Translations under genes and position numbers: made by a program | Shown: positions 33,301-44,544 of the stretch, piece by piece | Numbering within the stretch: position 1 is the stretch's first letter | Layout of the letters: every line of letters starts with the position of its first letter | Assembly (NCBI GenBank): GCA_026874595.1 | Contig: CM049322.1 | Location: forward strand, 32,134,340-32,198,339 | Direction of reading: 5' to 3' | DNA from: Sipunculus nudus | Taxonomy: Eukaryota > Annelida > Sipuncula > Golfingiida > Sipunculidae | DNA: 64,000 nt | Notes under the pieces: generated by a model | What the model saw: only the letters and a program-made list of their open reading frames with translations | Told to the model about the DNA's origin: nothing | Database searches by the model: none

Positions 33301-34905
33301 GGAATCGCTGTACTGATGAATATATCGCAGTCTGTGTGAACCGTCTTGCAATATTTTCAATTGTCTGATACAAATAATATGCCATGCGGGTGCGAAATTA
33401 TTATTCACGCAGTAGTCGGAGGAATGGCTCCTGCAAAACTTGGCCCGGAAATTTTTATACTGTCTCCTTTGTATAAAAATAAAATCCCGGAAAACAAGCC
33501 GACATGGGTACTGGTACAGGCTTCATGTGTTCTGTTTGGGAGAGGTCTCCCAAATTATGCAGAATTTAATATGGTCAGGTGACTCACGGTTTACAGTAAC
33601 ATCCGCTACCTGATTGGCTGCTTTGAACAGTTATGCTCATGATTATTCATTAAATTAATATGCTATCAAGCCTTGACAAGGTCACGTAAAGTTCATGTTC
33701 ATGATTAGGTCAATTCAACTTTAGCTGAAAAACAATAAAAATAAAGTCCAGTTGAGGACTAAGCTCTCTAATGTCAGAGGACCGGAATGGGGACGCAAAC
33801 TCATGGAGAGATGTTCAATTCAGTGAAACGTGTTATTGAAAATATATTACAAACAAATTTCCTGGATATTGTGATATTGCTGCCCAGGACTTTAAACAGA
33901 AAGAGCTTCAATCATTGTTGCCCATTCATGCAGTACGTTGATTAAAATTACTGTCACGTTTCAGTGGCAGCACATGGAGTGACGCCACTGTCGTTCCTAA
34001 CGTAACGACCCTACGCGCACTTCGCTAAAATAGCCATATCGTGTGATGAAATAGCAATGACGTTGAGAGAAATTTGCCAAAAAAAAAACTATAAAATGCT
34101 CATCCCGGTAACATTTACGGTTTATTTATTTAAACTCGGAGATATTATATTTCACTCTCATGATTCAATTAAATCCGTTATTAACTTACACAGTTCTTCG
34201 GATATCTCAAGGATAAACGCACATACAAACACATAACTTTTCTTCGCGCAGGGTTAAAATACACACTTTTAAAAAGAAGGAATCATGGTCTAATGAAAAT
34301 TACATAATCCCATCGGAAAACTTTTGTAAACGAACACAGAATTACTTATACATAGGCTACACATACACATGCATAAATCCCTACATACATATACGTACAT
34401 ACATAATAACATACAAACATACTATTGTGGGTGACTACAGGTGCAGTTGTTTCAACAATGCCATTATTGTTATTATTATACTTTTTTAGCGTTTCAAATC
34501 AAGCACATGTCAATGATTGTTAAGTGATCATTGTGCTGAGGTAAGCCATGGACTGACAACAGTGGTTTCAGTGAGCGCCTAGTGAGAAATGGCCGTACCG
34601 CTTAAACGTATGCATGCATGGTCAAAAGGCTGCAGAATTAAAATGTAAGCAGTGAAATCGATCTCGCAGGGAGTGTCCTTTATGAGTTTTTGATTGGCGT
34701 TTCTGTACTAATCGCGGGGGCAGCTAGGCTTTATGCGAATAAATTTCCAACAATCTGAATGCTAAAAATAGAAGCGGGTATCTCTGTGTCAAGTTCGACG
34801 AGGGGGGGGGGGGGGGGAGGGCAGAAATTACTTGATCGTTGTGTTTAAAATCTACATACGCGTATTAAATTCACGAAATATACTGAATGCAAGGAGGGGG
34901 GTTAC

Positions 34906-34968
34906 CTGCTAATTTGCTCTTTGCGGGTCAGCAGAGACTTGCGGAGTTTGTCGACCAGCATTTGCAAT
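34906..34968 (-). CDS. Duplicated helical exon, copy 1
   Basis: A 63-nt exon, phase 2 in and out, acceptor ACCATACCTCACAG, donor GTAACC. It encodes LQMLVDKLRKSLLTRKEQIS, a heptad-like amphipathic helix. Copy 2 at 40755-40817 differs at two residues (K to E, R to H) and keeps both splice sites. Precedes the exon at 31647 in transcript order, but the phases differ (2 against 0), so at least one more exon must lie between or they belong to different genes. Confidence 0.5.
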
Positions 34969-35263
34969 CTGTGAGGTATGGTTACACATATAAAAGTCCG
35001 ATGTTCAGGAGATATTTAAACCAAAGTATCCCAGACAATTAACCCCCTTTTAAAATTACCCGCCGCACACACATATCTTCAGCAGCATATACTGACACTG
35101 GGCAAGCGACCATGGTTTCTTTCATCTAACAACTTGAGAAGCAGTATTTTTCACCAAATATGATGAAAGAAGATGACAAAGCTATCTTTAGGCAATTAGA
35201 TTTTTGGACCAATTGATGCTTCCCTTATTGAGATATTAATGAGTTTGGGTGATTTGCACTATG

Positions 35264-35341
<78 letters not shown>

Positions 35342-35412
35342 GAGAGAGAGACAAAGGGAGAGAGGTAGGGAGAGAGGGAGAGAGAGAGGGAGGAAGAGAG
35401 GGAGAGAGATTG
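35264..35412. repeat. Compound microsatellite (TA)(GA)(GACA)(GGGA)
   Basis: Consecutive TA, GA, GACA and GAGAGG/GGGA tracts with no unique sequence between. The open frames on both strands here (SLSLSLS, ERERER, TDRQTDRQ) are repeat artefacts. Copy 2 of the duplication has a CT-TA-GA compound repeat at the same point (41658-41757). Confidence 0.9.
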
Positions 35413-36470
35413 CTAATTGCACATGGTGCAAAGATAATAATTTGATAATCCATCTTGGGAAAGCTCATGGTACGCAGGTCATATGTTTATAACAATTAAC
35501 AAAGTGACCGGGCACAACCCTGGAGTGGTTGATTTATAACCTGATGATAATCTGCCATAGCTGCATGTAAGAAAGCTTTGTCTGTTCTGATAGTATCTAT
35601 CAGGGGTCACAGTGGAGACCAGACTCCCAGATTTTGGAGATACAAGTAGTAGCAGGAAAGTGAAATGATATTGAAAAAATATCTGTATATCTTTGTGACA
35701 GTCCTGTGTTTAAACACCAACGATATATATCTTCCATTATTGTACTGTACTTGGCTTTAGATAGGTCTGTTGTTTGACAATCCTTTCGTTCTTCTTTGTG
35801 TATAGAATACGTTTTTGTATACTGAGTAGGACACACTGCATGGTGCCCGACCAATGTGTAGGTATGAGCGACAATTAGAGCACTTGGCCCATTTTGTGTA
35901 GGTCCACCGGACTAAATGCAATATGACAGGGCCGGGCTGAAGTGTGTCACCTTAAAATTAATAAGGGAGCCATTATTATGTGGTTTATTTTTTGGATAAC
36001 ATAGGTTTTTAGCTTTTTAATCATGCCAAGATAATGTATTTTTCTGCAGAGATAAAATTTTTACATGAGATGCAGTGAGAGGTGTGCTTTTCCCACATTT
36101 TGCTCTGGGAGGTGCTGCCATCTTCACACTGTGAGAGAACTAGGTTTATAGTTCCTAAATGAGTCACATGAGGTGCCACTTTTTCCGCATTTGTAAACAG
36201 AGTTCAATATGGTCTCCAAGACAAATGTGCTGAAGATGTCAAAATGTGGTCAGGTGTGTATGAATACGTCTTTGTTTACAATGATAATATATAGTGCAAA
36301 TAATGCGTCAGTCTGACCTTTACGCACTTGATACATTTATAATGTGAGTCCTACCTGCCTACTTCCTAGTTCACGGTCCTCATGGGCGAACGTCCTATCG
36401 GAATGCGTCTTACTGGGTTATAAAATGGTTATAGGTTATACCTCGTGCCTCCCTCTACCCTCGCGCAACA

Positions 36471-36487
36471 ATCTCTCTCTCTCTCTT

Positions 36488-36541
<54 letters not shown>
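36471..36541. repeat. (CT)n(TA)n microsatellite
   Basis: CT tract followed directly by a TA tract; equivalent to 42480-42565 in copy 2. Confidence 0.9.
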
Positions 36542-36544
<3 letters not shown>

Positions 36545-37432
36545 TTATTCGTACAAGGAAGTACAGTACATTATATGCAATTAAAAGAAATAAGAAATAC
36601 ATGAAAGATATACAGAAAGACGGAAAGAGAAATGAAAGTTCAGGCCATACCTATTACATAATCGGTTGATAATAAATCAATTAGTGTTTTAATCTCATCG
36701 GAGGTCAAATGTGAGGTATATATAATATAGAGGCAGCATATTATATATATGCTTATAATTATAAAATACTTTATATAGGAATATATAAATATATTCAAAA
36801 TGAGAATTCGAAACTCGAATTCATGTGACCTCGTAGTAAATACAGGCATCTTACCAGTTCTTCCATAGTTTATGTATTTTCTGATAGACGGTGCTGTTAT
36901 TGCCCCTTTGTTGAAACAATAATTATGGATTTCTCGGAATTTTGGTGTGAGTTGGCAAATGACCCCCAGAAAAAAACCCATGGATATTTCCATGACGTGA
37001 CCGAAGAGGAATTGCATGACAATGAAGAGTGCCACGACCTTGAATCATGTAATATTATACATTTCCAACGTTCGATATATATGCGTTCGTGGGTGCACGT
37101 GTTGGTATTGTTGTATACACGAATGTGTGCATGTGTGTATATATATGAACACAGTGCTTAAGATAGTCACCAAGGCTGACTAAAATGCAAAAATATCTGA
37201 TAGTACATTTTAGTCACCACCTCACATATGCACTTAGGTCCTATTCTGAGCTCGAGCTGTCTTTGTAAAAGGGAGAAAACTCATCATGATCTCGGGTATC
37301 TCATTTCATTAGGAGAAAGTTTTGTTATGGTGAGCTATTAACATAAATTCCCAGTTTAAATATATTCGTGTTCCTTTTGAAACGGGAATGGTACGCAACT
37401 CAGTGTCGCTGCTACAAATACATTCTTACTGT

Positions 37433-37589
37433 TTATGTCATGGCGGCTATGCGCAGTACGGCCGGTGTCTTCTTAAACCAAAATACACAATAGCTGAAGA
37501 AAATGCACTTCCATTTACCAATATGGTGCCGTTGTATTAAAAATAAGAAATCTTTGCCAAGTTGAAGAAGATCTAATGTCACACCGACT
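37433..37589 (-). CDS. Candidate terminal exon, unrecognised
   Basis: Acceptor ATTATCAGTTTCAG, then VGVTLDLLQLGKDFLFLIQR and, after a hydrophobic-aromatic middle, FKKTPAVLRIAAMT and a stop. The GC-rich 3' end (ACACCGGCCGTACTGCGC) contrasts with the AT-rich flanks, which favours coding. A second frame (RCDIRSSSTWQRFLIFNTTA) is also open up to a GTAAAT donor. Lies between the duplication copies, downstream in minus sense of the exons at 38482 and 39688. Confidence 0.35.
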
Positions 37590-37654
37590 CTGAAACTGAT
37601 AATGTAGCTGACTTTTCCAGTAAATACAATCGTATAGTGTTTAAACACCGCTTG

Positions 37655-37658
<4 letters not shown>

Positions 37659-37701
<43 letters not shown>
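37659..37701. repeat. (TA)n microsatellite
   Basis: About 21 TA repeats directly flanking the SINE-like block to the right. Confidence 0.9.
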
Positions 37702-37703
<2 letters not shown>

Positions 37704-37890
37704 CCCCAAAAAGATGCACTCGTTTATGAGTGATGCACGGCTGTCAGGCATAGCCTTCCCATTAAGCCTGCAGAGCGCTAAAAGTGGGAGAGGCCGACCG
37801 AGAAATGTTCAACCAATCCTCGGCTGAGGATTGAACTTACGACCTCCATTTAGTCCTGTGCTACCCTGAGATCACGGAAGTCGGTCACTT
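37702..37890 (-). mobile_element. SINE remnant, second family
   Basis: Begins next to the TA tract with GATGCACTCGTTTATGAGTG and carries a B-box-like GTAAGTTCAATCCTCAG on the minus strand; paralogue of 32380-32580. Likely tRNA-derived. Confidence 0.5.
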
Positions 37891-38481
37891 GATCTTTTTT
37901 AATGGTTACAAGTATGCAGTGAACACAACATAAATCGCATGTTATCAACAGATGTATAATATGACTGTAAAAACTCACATTATAAGGAACAATCAACAGG
38001 GTACTCCCAGTTAGAAACCAGACTGGCAGTAGATGGGAAGTATTCAGTAAAGAAACATTGCGTCCTCGATAATTGCTACTTCAAATTATTGTTTTTTATT
38101 TAAAAAATGGCTATTGCAATATGGATGTTTAAATGGTTAAGCGATTTCAAAAATACTAACTCCGGTTTTTACAGAGCAGTATTATACGTCATGCCGTTTA
38201 TCAAACAGCCCTTGTCACCCAGAAGAAAAAAATCAATACGTTCAATTTGTGTAGTTGAAAATCGTCCTCGAAAACATGAAGGTGCAAGGGTAATCAGTCT
38301 CACGATTAAAAAGCGTATTGTAAATTCATATTTTCCTTAGAAACCAAAAATAGGACCAGTTACGGGCATCTTTAGGAAGCATAATATAAGCAAGTTACAG
38401 GATAATGCTACTTCGTGTGTAAGTTTTGAAAAGACTTTGGATATTTAGGGAATTTTCTTGATAATTCAGGTACTTACATAC

Positions 38482-38529
38482 CGCAGGAAGATTCAGGGTT
38501 GTCCTAACTGAACCTTCTGTATTCTTAAT
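38482..38529 (-). CDS. Coding exon present only in duplication copy 2
   Basis: A 48-nt, phase 0-0 exon with a textbook acceptor (TTTTTTTTCTTCCAG) and a GTATGT donor (or GTAAGT 4 nt later). It encodes IKNTEGSVRTTLNLPA. Phase 0 agrees with the exon at 39688-39762, so the spliced product would read ...SDTAMGL-IKNTEGSVRT... . Lies within the 620-bp block missing from copy 1. Confidence 0.5.
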
Positions 38530-39687
38530 CTGGAAGAAAAAAAATATTTCAGAATAATATATAAGGTGGGTCGATGTGAATTTTCCAGCCAAGATATTGT
38601 TTAAAGGCATACGTATACATGAATAAATAGCAGTTTAAATTTGTATGTCTGTTAATTAATCCGAGTTCTCTAATGGGTCTTGCTAGAATAAACCTATTGG
38701 ATATTTTTTTGGTGTACAATAAAACAAGTGTGCCATCCTGCCAGTGAGATTCCTGAATCTGCATTGAAGACAAAATTATTGAGGCTCACCAGTATGTTAT
38801 TTTAATGTCACCATCACACATCCATGGAAGATGCTGCGGCCTTGTCATCGGATAAATCTTGATAATACACAGAAGTACTGGAAAGGTCCTAACACTAAAT
38901 TTTCATTTTCATATGCCCGCTGTCAGACTATCGACATTTGTGTCGCAGGCTTTAATTAAATCCGCTTGCCTTTAAATGACAACGGTCTCTTTACAAAGTT
39001 GCCTTCATTCATTCATTCTGAAAACTTATTCATTTTATTGCTTTATTAAAGACTGTATACGGATAATAATGTAGCCATTCTAAATACTAAATTACATGTC
39101 AAACAAATGAATTATGTCGGAAACCTGTCATTAGAAATAAATATGTCCATATTGTACTAAAGAAAATGGGTGACCCTGAAGCTCGGTCCACTGTTAAATT
39201 TACACGATTAATGTTTTTTAATGGACTTGAACACCTACAGAATTTTGCAGTTACAATATAATTTTCATTTTGTATCAACTTTAAGACAGCCAAACAGGGG
39301 CGTCAAATGGGGGGGGGGTGTTAGTCATTATATGTCCCCTTCCCCTCCCACTGTTTGGCAAGGGGGGATGGTCAGTGTAACCATCCACTATTAATAGAAC
39401 ATTTTTTATATATTGCAAATAAAATATAATAATAAATAAAATGATAGACTTTGGTTCCATTTATGAGTTTACTATATGAAATAAATAAATAAACTCGAAT
39501 CATGATTCCTTATTTTCTAAAACTTTATACTAAATTGTAATAAAGTTGAAATGTGATGAATTATATATATATTTGAATTGTGTCATATATAATAGGTTTA
39601 TTTATATATAATAATACATATAATTATGTGTACTCAAATATGTGGAGCTTTTGTATCAAATTTTAAATTATTCTGAGTGGTACTCAC

Positions 39688-39762
39688 AAGCCCCATAGCT
39701 GTATCTGACACTCTTAAAGATAGATTGACGCCACTGCCGCTAAGGTCGTTTAAAGGTGGGGC
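39688..39762 (-). CDS. Duplicated coding exon, copy 2
   Basis: A 75-nt, phase 0-0 exon, acceptor AAATTCTCAATCAG after a T7 run, donor GTGAGT. Reads APPLNDLSGSGVNL then SLRVSDTAMGL. In this copy the alternative frame contains a stop, so the phase-0 reading is the one shared by both copies. Followed in transcript order by the exon at 38482. Family unknown. Confidence 0.5.
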
Positions 39763-40754
39763 CTGATTGAGAATTTACAAAAAAAGACCTCTCGGCAAAC
39801 AATACATAGACCAGAAAAGCAGGATTTTGCTCCCCGTGCCGTTTTCTACCCCGTACATCTTGTGAGAGTTATTTGTTAAGTCTACCAGCACTACCGGCAC
39901 ACTTGTTTACTTGTGCAAGGATTTTGACCCCCCAACCCAACAACCCCCCCCCCCCACACAAACACACCGAATTCCAGTATCCTGTATCCGCCCCGGTTCT
40001 GTTTAAGTTGTGTTAACTTGTGTTTACCTCAACTGTGTTAAAAGATCAAGAACGAAGGGCTCAGCAGGAAAACACGTATTTGATATTCAAAGTTGCTATT
40101 CAGATTTTTTAATGGGACAGAAACACTGTTTACACAGTCGAAAGTCTATATGGAACAATATGTAAATGCAGATTGTTTTTAAATTTACGATATTATGCAC
40201 ACTAACGCCCGAGTATTCGTGTGTCATTCTTGGGTAACTGTACAATTGTTCTCGGGATCGACTATTGAAATATGATTCCATCATTTATCGACTTTATTTG
40301 ACTAGGAGAAAACTTCGTTGTTTCACTGTATATTTTAGTTGAGGTAACCGCCTCTTTTAATCCGTTATTAACTTATACAGTTCTTCAGATATCTTAAGGA
40401 TAGACACACACACACACAAACACACATATATATCGAGTGAAAACGTTTCTTCGCGTAGGGTTAAAATACATACTTTTATAAAAGAAGGAATCACGGTAAA
40501 TGGAAATTACCTAATTCCATCGGAAGACTTTTGTAAAGAAACACAGAATTACTTAAACATACACATATACATGCATAAATACCTACATACATTTACGTAC
40601 ACACATATTAACATGATCCTTGTATTTAAAATCTACATACGCGTATTCAATTCACGAAATATACTGAATGCACCGGGGGGGGGGGGGGGGGGGAGCTTGT
40701 CTATTTCGAGCACCGATCGCTTGGAACATATAGGGTAAAGTTATACATAGTTAC

Positions 40755-40817
40755 CTGCTAATTTGCTCTTTGTGGGTCAGCAGAGACTCGCGGAGTTTGT
40801 CGACCAGCATTTGCAAT
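40755..40817 (-). CDS. Duplicated helical exon, copy 2
   Basis: Counterpart of 34906-34968: LQMLVDKLRESLLTHKEQIS, acceptor ACCATCTCTCACAG, donor GTAACT. Two conservative or charge-changing substitutions against copy 1. Confidence 0.5.
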
Positions 40818-41038
40818 CTGTGAGAGATGGTTACACATATAAACAGTGCCTCGGTTCAGGGGATATTTGAACTAGAATATCTTGCCACCGCAGGTGCCAA
40901 AGTATCCAGGACAGTTAATCAACCCCCCCCCCCCCCCACTCTTTAAGAATTCAACCATCCCCCCATCTTCAAAAGGCATATACTGACACTGGGCAAGCGA
41001 CCATGGTTTCTTCCATCTAACAACTTGAGAAGCAGTAT

Positions 41039-41640
41039 TTTTCACCAAATATGGAAATATTTAAGGTCAAAACCATTCTCATAGGAGAGGTCATGATCCC
41101 AATTTAAATATACCTCATTCCATAACCTATATCTATGTATATGCATAATATGAAATAAATTTGTCCATTGTTTTTTACTTATAATGCTCACAGTACTGTC
41201 AAGAGGCAATGATGCGAAAACAAGAAAAGGACAGAATATGGCGCCACCAAGCTATCCAAGATCTTCTGTCAATTTAATCTTTGGACCAATCCATGAATCC
41301 CTTATTGGGATATTTAAGATTTTGTGTGATTTTTACCAAATACAGAAATATTCAAGGTCAAGGCCACGCTCATAGGAAAGGTCATGACCACAATTTAGAT
41401 AAACATCATCCCAAAAACCATATCTATGTAAATGCATAATATTAAAGAAATCTGTCCATTGGTTTTGACATATTATGCTCTCAGCACTGTCAAGTTGAAA
41501 TGATGGGGTATAAATAGGCGCAAAAACAAGAAAATGGCAGAAGATGGCGCCACCTGTTTTCCACAGATGACAAAGCTATCAAAGATCTTTAGGCAATTTG
41601 ATTTTTGGGCCAATCCATGGTTCATTTATTGAGATATTAA
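41039..41640. repeat. ~300-bp tandem repeat, two units
   Basis: Units beginning TTCACCAAATATGGAAATAT (41043) and TTTACCAAATACAGAAATAT (41333) each run through AAGGTCA, CATAGGA(G/A)AGGTCATGA, TATCTATGTA, CTGTCAAG and ATGGCGCCACC blocks. A third partial unit ends at the CT microsatellite. Only one truncated unit remains in duplication copy 1. Confidence 0.65.
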
Positions 41641-41656
41641 TGATTTTGGCTGATTT

Positions 41657-41657
<1 letters not shown>

Positions 41658-41728
<71 letters not shown>

Positions 41729-41757
41729 GAGAGAGAGAGAGAGTGAGAGAGAGAGAT
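41658..41757. repeat. (CT)n(TA)n(GA)n microsatellite
   Basis: Quasi-palindromic compound repeat: CT tract, long TA tract, GA tract. Could extrude as a hairpin. Confidence 0.9.
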
Positions 41758-42479
41758 TGCTAATTGCACATGGGGCAAAGACAATAATTTGATAATCCAT
41801 CTTGTGAAAGCCATGGTACGCAGGCCATACATAGTTGACAGGCCTTCACTATAATAACCACATTCAGTTATTGTAATCTTATGTTTTAACAATCAACAAA
41901 GTGACTGGGCACAACCCTGGAGTGATTGGTGTATAACCTGATGATAATCTGCCATAGCTTTATGTAAGAAAGCTTTGTCTCTTCTGAATAAGAGCTTTTT
42001 CTCTTCTGATGGTATCTATGAGGGGGCACAGTAGCTCATTACCAGATTCAAAGATCTTAAAGATACGTGCAGTAGCTGGAAAGTAATATGGTTTTGAAAA
42101 AAACAAATTCTGTATGTCCTTTTGTAGGGGCTTTGTGTTCTCTGATCATATCTTTGTGATAGTCCTTTGTTTAAACACCCACGACATATACCTCCCACAT
42201 TTGTACTGTACATGGCTTTAGATAGGTATATTGTTTGAAAATATTTTTGTTCTTCTATGTGTACAGACTATGTTTTTTGTTTACTGAGTACGACACAGCG
42301 GTGCCCGACCAATGTTTTCGCACTTGATATGTTTATAATGTGAGTCCTACCAGCCTACTTCCTAGTTTACGGTCCTCAAGGAGGAAAGTCCTATCGGAAT
42401 GCGTCTTACGGGGTTATAAAATGGTTATACCGGCCTCCCCCTGCCACCCCAGTCACTCCCTCTACCCTCGCAAAACAAT

Positions 42480-42484
42480 CTCTT

Positions 42485-42530
<46 letters not shown>

Positions 42531-42533
42531 TGT

Positions 42534-42565
<32 letters not shown>
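42480..42565. repeat. (CT)n and (TA)n microsatellite
   Basis: CT tract and TA tract separated by about 20 bp (ATATATTGTAAAATTA); counterpart of 36471-36541. Confidence 0.9.
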
Positions 42566-42914
42566 CTTTATTCGTACAAGGAAGTATAGTGCATTATATG
42601 CAATGAATAGAAATATGAAATACATAAAAGATATACAGAAAGAAGGAAAGAGAAATTAAAGTTCAGGCCATACCTATTACATAATCGGTTGATAATAAAT
42701 CAATTAGCGTTTAAACCTCATCGGAGGTCAAATGTGAGGTAAATATTATAAATATGCAGCATATTGTATATATATTTGCTTATTATTAAAAAAATATATA
42801 TATATGAATATATATGTTCAAAATGAGACTTCGAAACTGGTTTATTATGTTGACGTATCGGGCTGCGTCTGACCGGTTTTATACCATCGTTATACGTCTT
42901 GCCTCTGCTTCTAT

Positions 42915-42924
42915 ATATTAATAT

Positions 42925-42987
<63 letters not shown>
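42915..42987. repeat. (TA)n tract at 5' edge of Penelope-like element
   Basis: Long TA tract ending about 10 bp before the first recognisable Penelope-like codons. The minus ORF at 42718-43125 reads through it and is an artefact. Confidence 0.85.
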
Positions 42988-42989
<2 letters not shown>

Positions 42990-43043
42990 CTACATCAAAC
43001 CCCAACAAAACAAACAGAAGAATAAACGGAGAAGAAACACCAT

Positions 43044-43679
43044 ATGGTTCAACCCCCTTTCTGCAAGAGCGTAAAAACAAACGTCGGAAAAATGTTCCTG
43101 CGCCTGATTGACAAACATTTCCCACCCGGCAGCCCTCTTCACAAACTCTTCAATAGAAACACCATAAAAGTCAGCTACAGCTGTCTCCCAAACCTGGGCA
43201 GCATCATTAGAAACCACAACCAAAAAGTTCTACAACAAACATCGAACCCCCAACCCAAGCGAGCTTGCAACTGCAGGAATAAAAGAGAATGCCCACTGAA
43301 CGGCGACTGCCTAATAACAAGTGTTGTTTACAAAGCTGATATAACTACAAATAACGGGACCGTCTCATACATAGGAAACACAGGAAATACTTTTAAAAGC
43401 CGCTATGCGAACCACAAGAAGTCGTTTAAATACGAGAAGTATGAAACAGAAACAGAACTATCAGAGTATATTTGGAAACTGAAACGCCAAGGCACCTCAC
43501 ACAGTATCACATGGTCTATTATAGCTAAGCCAACTACAACAACAATGAATAACAGGTGTAACCTATGCGAACAAGAAAAGCTACAAATCATGACGTACAA
43601 AAGAACGCCACTCCTTAATAAACGAAGTGAATACCTTAACACCTGCAGGCATCATACAGCAAAAACCAGCCAACCGTAA
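43044..43679 (+). CDS. Penelope-like GIY-YIG endonuclease region (truncated)
   Basis: A 211-codon frame. Residues 2-60 are the post-RT linker (PPFCKSVKTNVGK, FNRNTIKVSYSCLPN). Residues 75-89 hold the four-Cys cluster CNCRNKRECPLNGDC typical of Penelope endonucleases. The GIY-YIG fold follows: VVY at 94-96, YIG at 109-111, R120, H124 and TELSEYIWKLK at 137-147. Residues 172-175 are C-x2-C, and LLNKRSE (190-196) carries the conserved Glu region, then CRHH. In Penelope-like elements this nuclease nicks target DNA to prime reverse transcription. Alone, without RT, it cannot mobilise itself. Confidence 0.8.
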   Translation: MVQPPFCKSVKTNVGKMFLRLIDKHFPPGSPLHKLFNRNTIKVSYSCLPNLGSIIRNHNQKVLQQTSNPQPKRACNCRNKRECPLNGDCLITSVVYKADITTNNGTVSYIGNTGNTFKSRYANHKKSFKYEKYETETELSEYIWKLKRQGTSHSITWSIIAKPTTTTMNNRCNLCEQEKLQIMTYKRTPLLNKRSEYLNTCRHHTAKTSQP

Positions 43680-43726
43680 ATTATCTCGCACACGCACCCA
43701 TACATGAACAAACACAAACCAACCCG

Positions 43727-43790
43727 ATCCAGTCACCTGATGAGTGCCACGCAGTGCGCACGAAACCAGCGGGTAGTTGTTGTGACTTGA
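43727..43790 (+). ncRNA. Type I hammerhead ribozyme
   Basis: Core C-U-G-A-U-G-A at 43737-43743. Stem II: GTGC (43744-43747) pairs with GCAC (43758-43761), extended by CAC/GTG (43748-43750, 43754-43756) with a 3-nt loop and a one-base bulge. GAAA at 43762-43765. Stem III: ACC (43765-43767) pairs with GGT (43772-43774) around an AGCG tetraloop. The predicted cleavage is after A43775 (GUA). Stem I: GT/AC next to the core, then an internal loop and AGTC/GACT. Hammerheads of this short-stem-III form are known in the terminal repeats of Penelope-like elements; placement 58 bp after the endonuclease stop fits. Confidence 0.85.
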
Positions 43791-43850
43791 AACAATGAAG
43801 TAATTTAATAAAGTGTTCAGTACAACAGTTAACAGCATATTATATCAAAT

Positions 43851-44544
43851 ACAGCTTCGCTCCTTCTTTCTTTTTACTGTTAGGGTTCTCATCTAGGGCG
43901 AGCTTCACTCTTACATAGTAACTATTTATAACATGGCCCTGTTGTTCAATCTGTGCTTTCTGCTGTGCCGGACTTGGGCTGGTAAACTGGCCTTCATGTT
44001 GTACCAACATCTGTAAATTATTTGGTCTCTTGCGGCCTAACTGTGACGGTTAATAATTGGTTAAACATGCTTGAATTCCTGGATATAGCGTTGTTATGAT
44101 CAGCAGGGTCTCCGAAGCGTTATAGCTTAGGAGCAACACTGCATGTACTAACACTAATATGCAACAACTATAAATCTGCATTCTAAGGAATGCAAGCCTC
44201 CGACATGGGGGGTCCCTATTTTGGGTTCTCTCAAATCGGTGTTTGTATTCACTTATTCGGCTCCTATTCCCATGTTCATTCACACATAAGACACTGCACA
44301 TCTGTAAATATTCCTTGATGACGTTCCTGAATTCGGATCACGATATGGATCTACATAATTTCTAAGCAAATCTTCACTCCCTGTTCCCGAAATACCCTGC
44401 AAAATTCATGAGATTCATGTGGGAACAACACACACACACATTCAATCACCCTACGGCCGTTACCTATAAAGAAATCATAAACAGACTCTTATTTAAATGT
44501 AATATCAGCCTTGGTTCAGTATAGGTTCAGTAAAATATAGGGAA
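43851..44544. other. No feature recognised
   Basis: AT-rich. A minus frame at 44050-44301 has no identifiable domain. Confidence 0.35.

Larger units (their letters stand above)
32250..34165. other. 1.9-kb block present only in duplication copy 1
   Basis: Copy 2 passes directly from the base equivalent to 32250 to that of 34165. The left junction has TTTTAA and the right ATTAAA, but no terminal inverted repeats are visible, so either a deletion in copy 2 or an insertion here. Inside are a SINE remnant (32380-32580), a CRE-site cluster (33248-33294) and an open plus frame at 32997-33368. Confidence 0.6.
30133..36860 (+). repeat. Segmental duplication, copy 1
   Basis: Matches 38137-42850 in the same order and orientation. 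Anchors: 30165-30200 with 38170-38208, 30203-30770 with 38830-39390, 31270-32250 with 39420-40340, 34165-34350 with 40365-40520, 34850-35150 with 40620-41050, 35165-36860 with 41575-42835. Copy 1 lacks the 38209-38829 block, has a 490-bp SINE pair (30790-31270) and an extra 1.9 kb (32250-34165), and lacks most of a ~300-bp tandem repeat near 41045. Identity by eye is roughly 85-90% in anchors. Confidence 0.85.
38137..42850 (+). repeat. Segmental duplication, copy 2
   Basis: Direct counterpart of 30133-36860, about 8 kb to 6 kb away. It keeps a 620-bp block (38209-38829) with an exon that copy 1 lacks. It lacks the SINE pair and the 1.9-kb block, and has an extra ~300-bp tandem repeat (41045-41640). 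G and C homopolymers near 40675 and 40924 mark additional small differences. Confidence 0.85.
42988..43850 (+). mobile_element. 5'-truncated Penelope-like retroelement
   Basis: Carries the C-terminal connector and GIY-YIG endonuclease of a Penelope-like element, followed by a non-coding tail with a hammerhead ribozyme. The reverse transcriptase is absent: upstream coding is recognisable only from RRRNTIWFNP, immediately after a TA tract. Between WFNP and PFCKSVKTNVGK the frame shifts by one base in a run of C (five instead of six). 3' end approximate. Insertion next to microsatellites is common in this window. Confidence 0.8.

Noticed and set aside
32246-34170. piggyBac-type insertion suggested by TTAA at both edges
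   Set aside because: No terminal inverted repeats and no transposase; TTAA is common in such AT-rich DNA. A deletion in the other copy explains the data equally well.
35535-35560. Second hammerhead candidate (CTGATGA)
   Set aside because: The core word is present, but there is no stem II and no following GAAA; also found without structure near 41938.
42718-43125. 135-codon minus frame with long IYIYIY run
   Set aside because: Reads through a (TA)n tract and antisense to the Penelope-like element.
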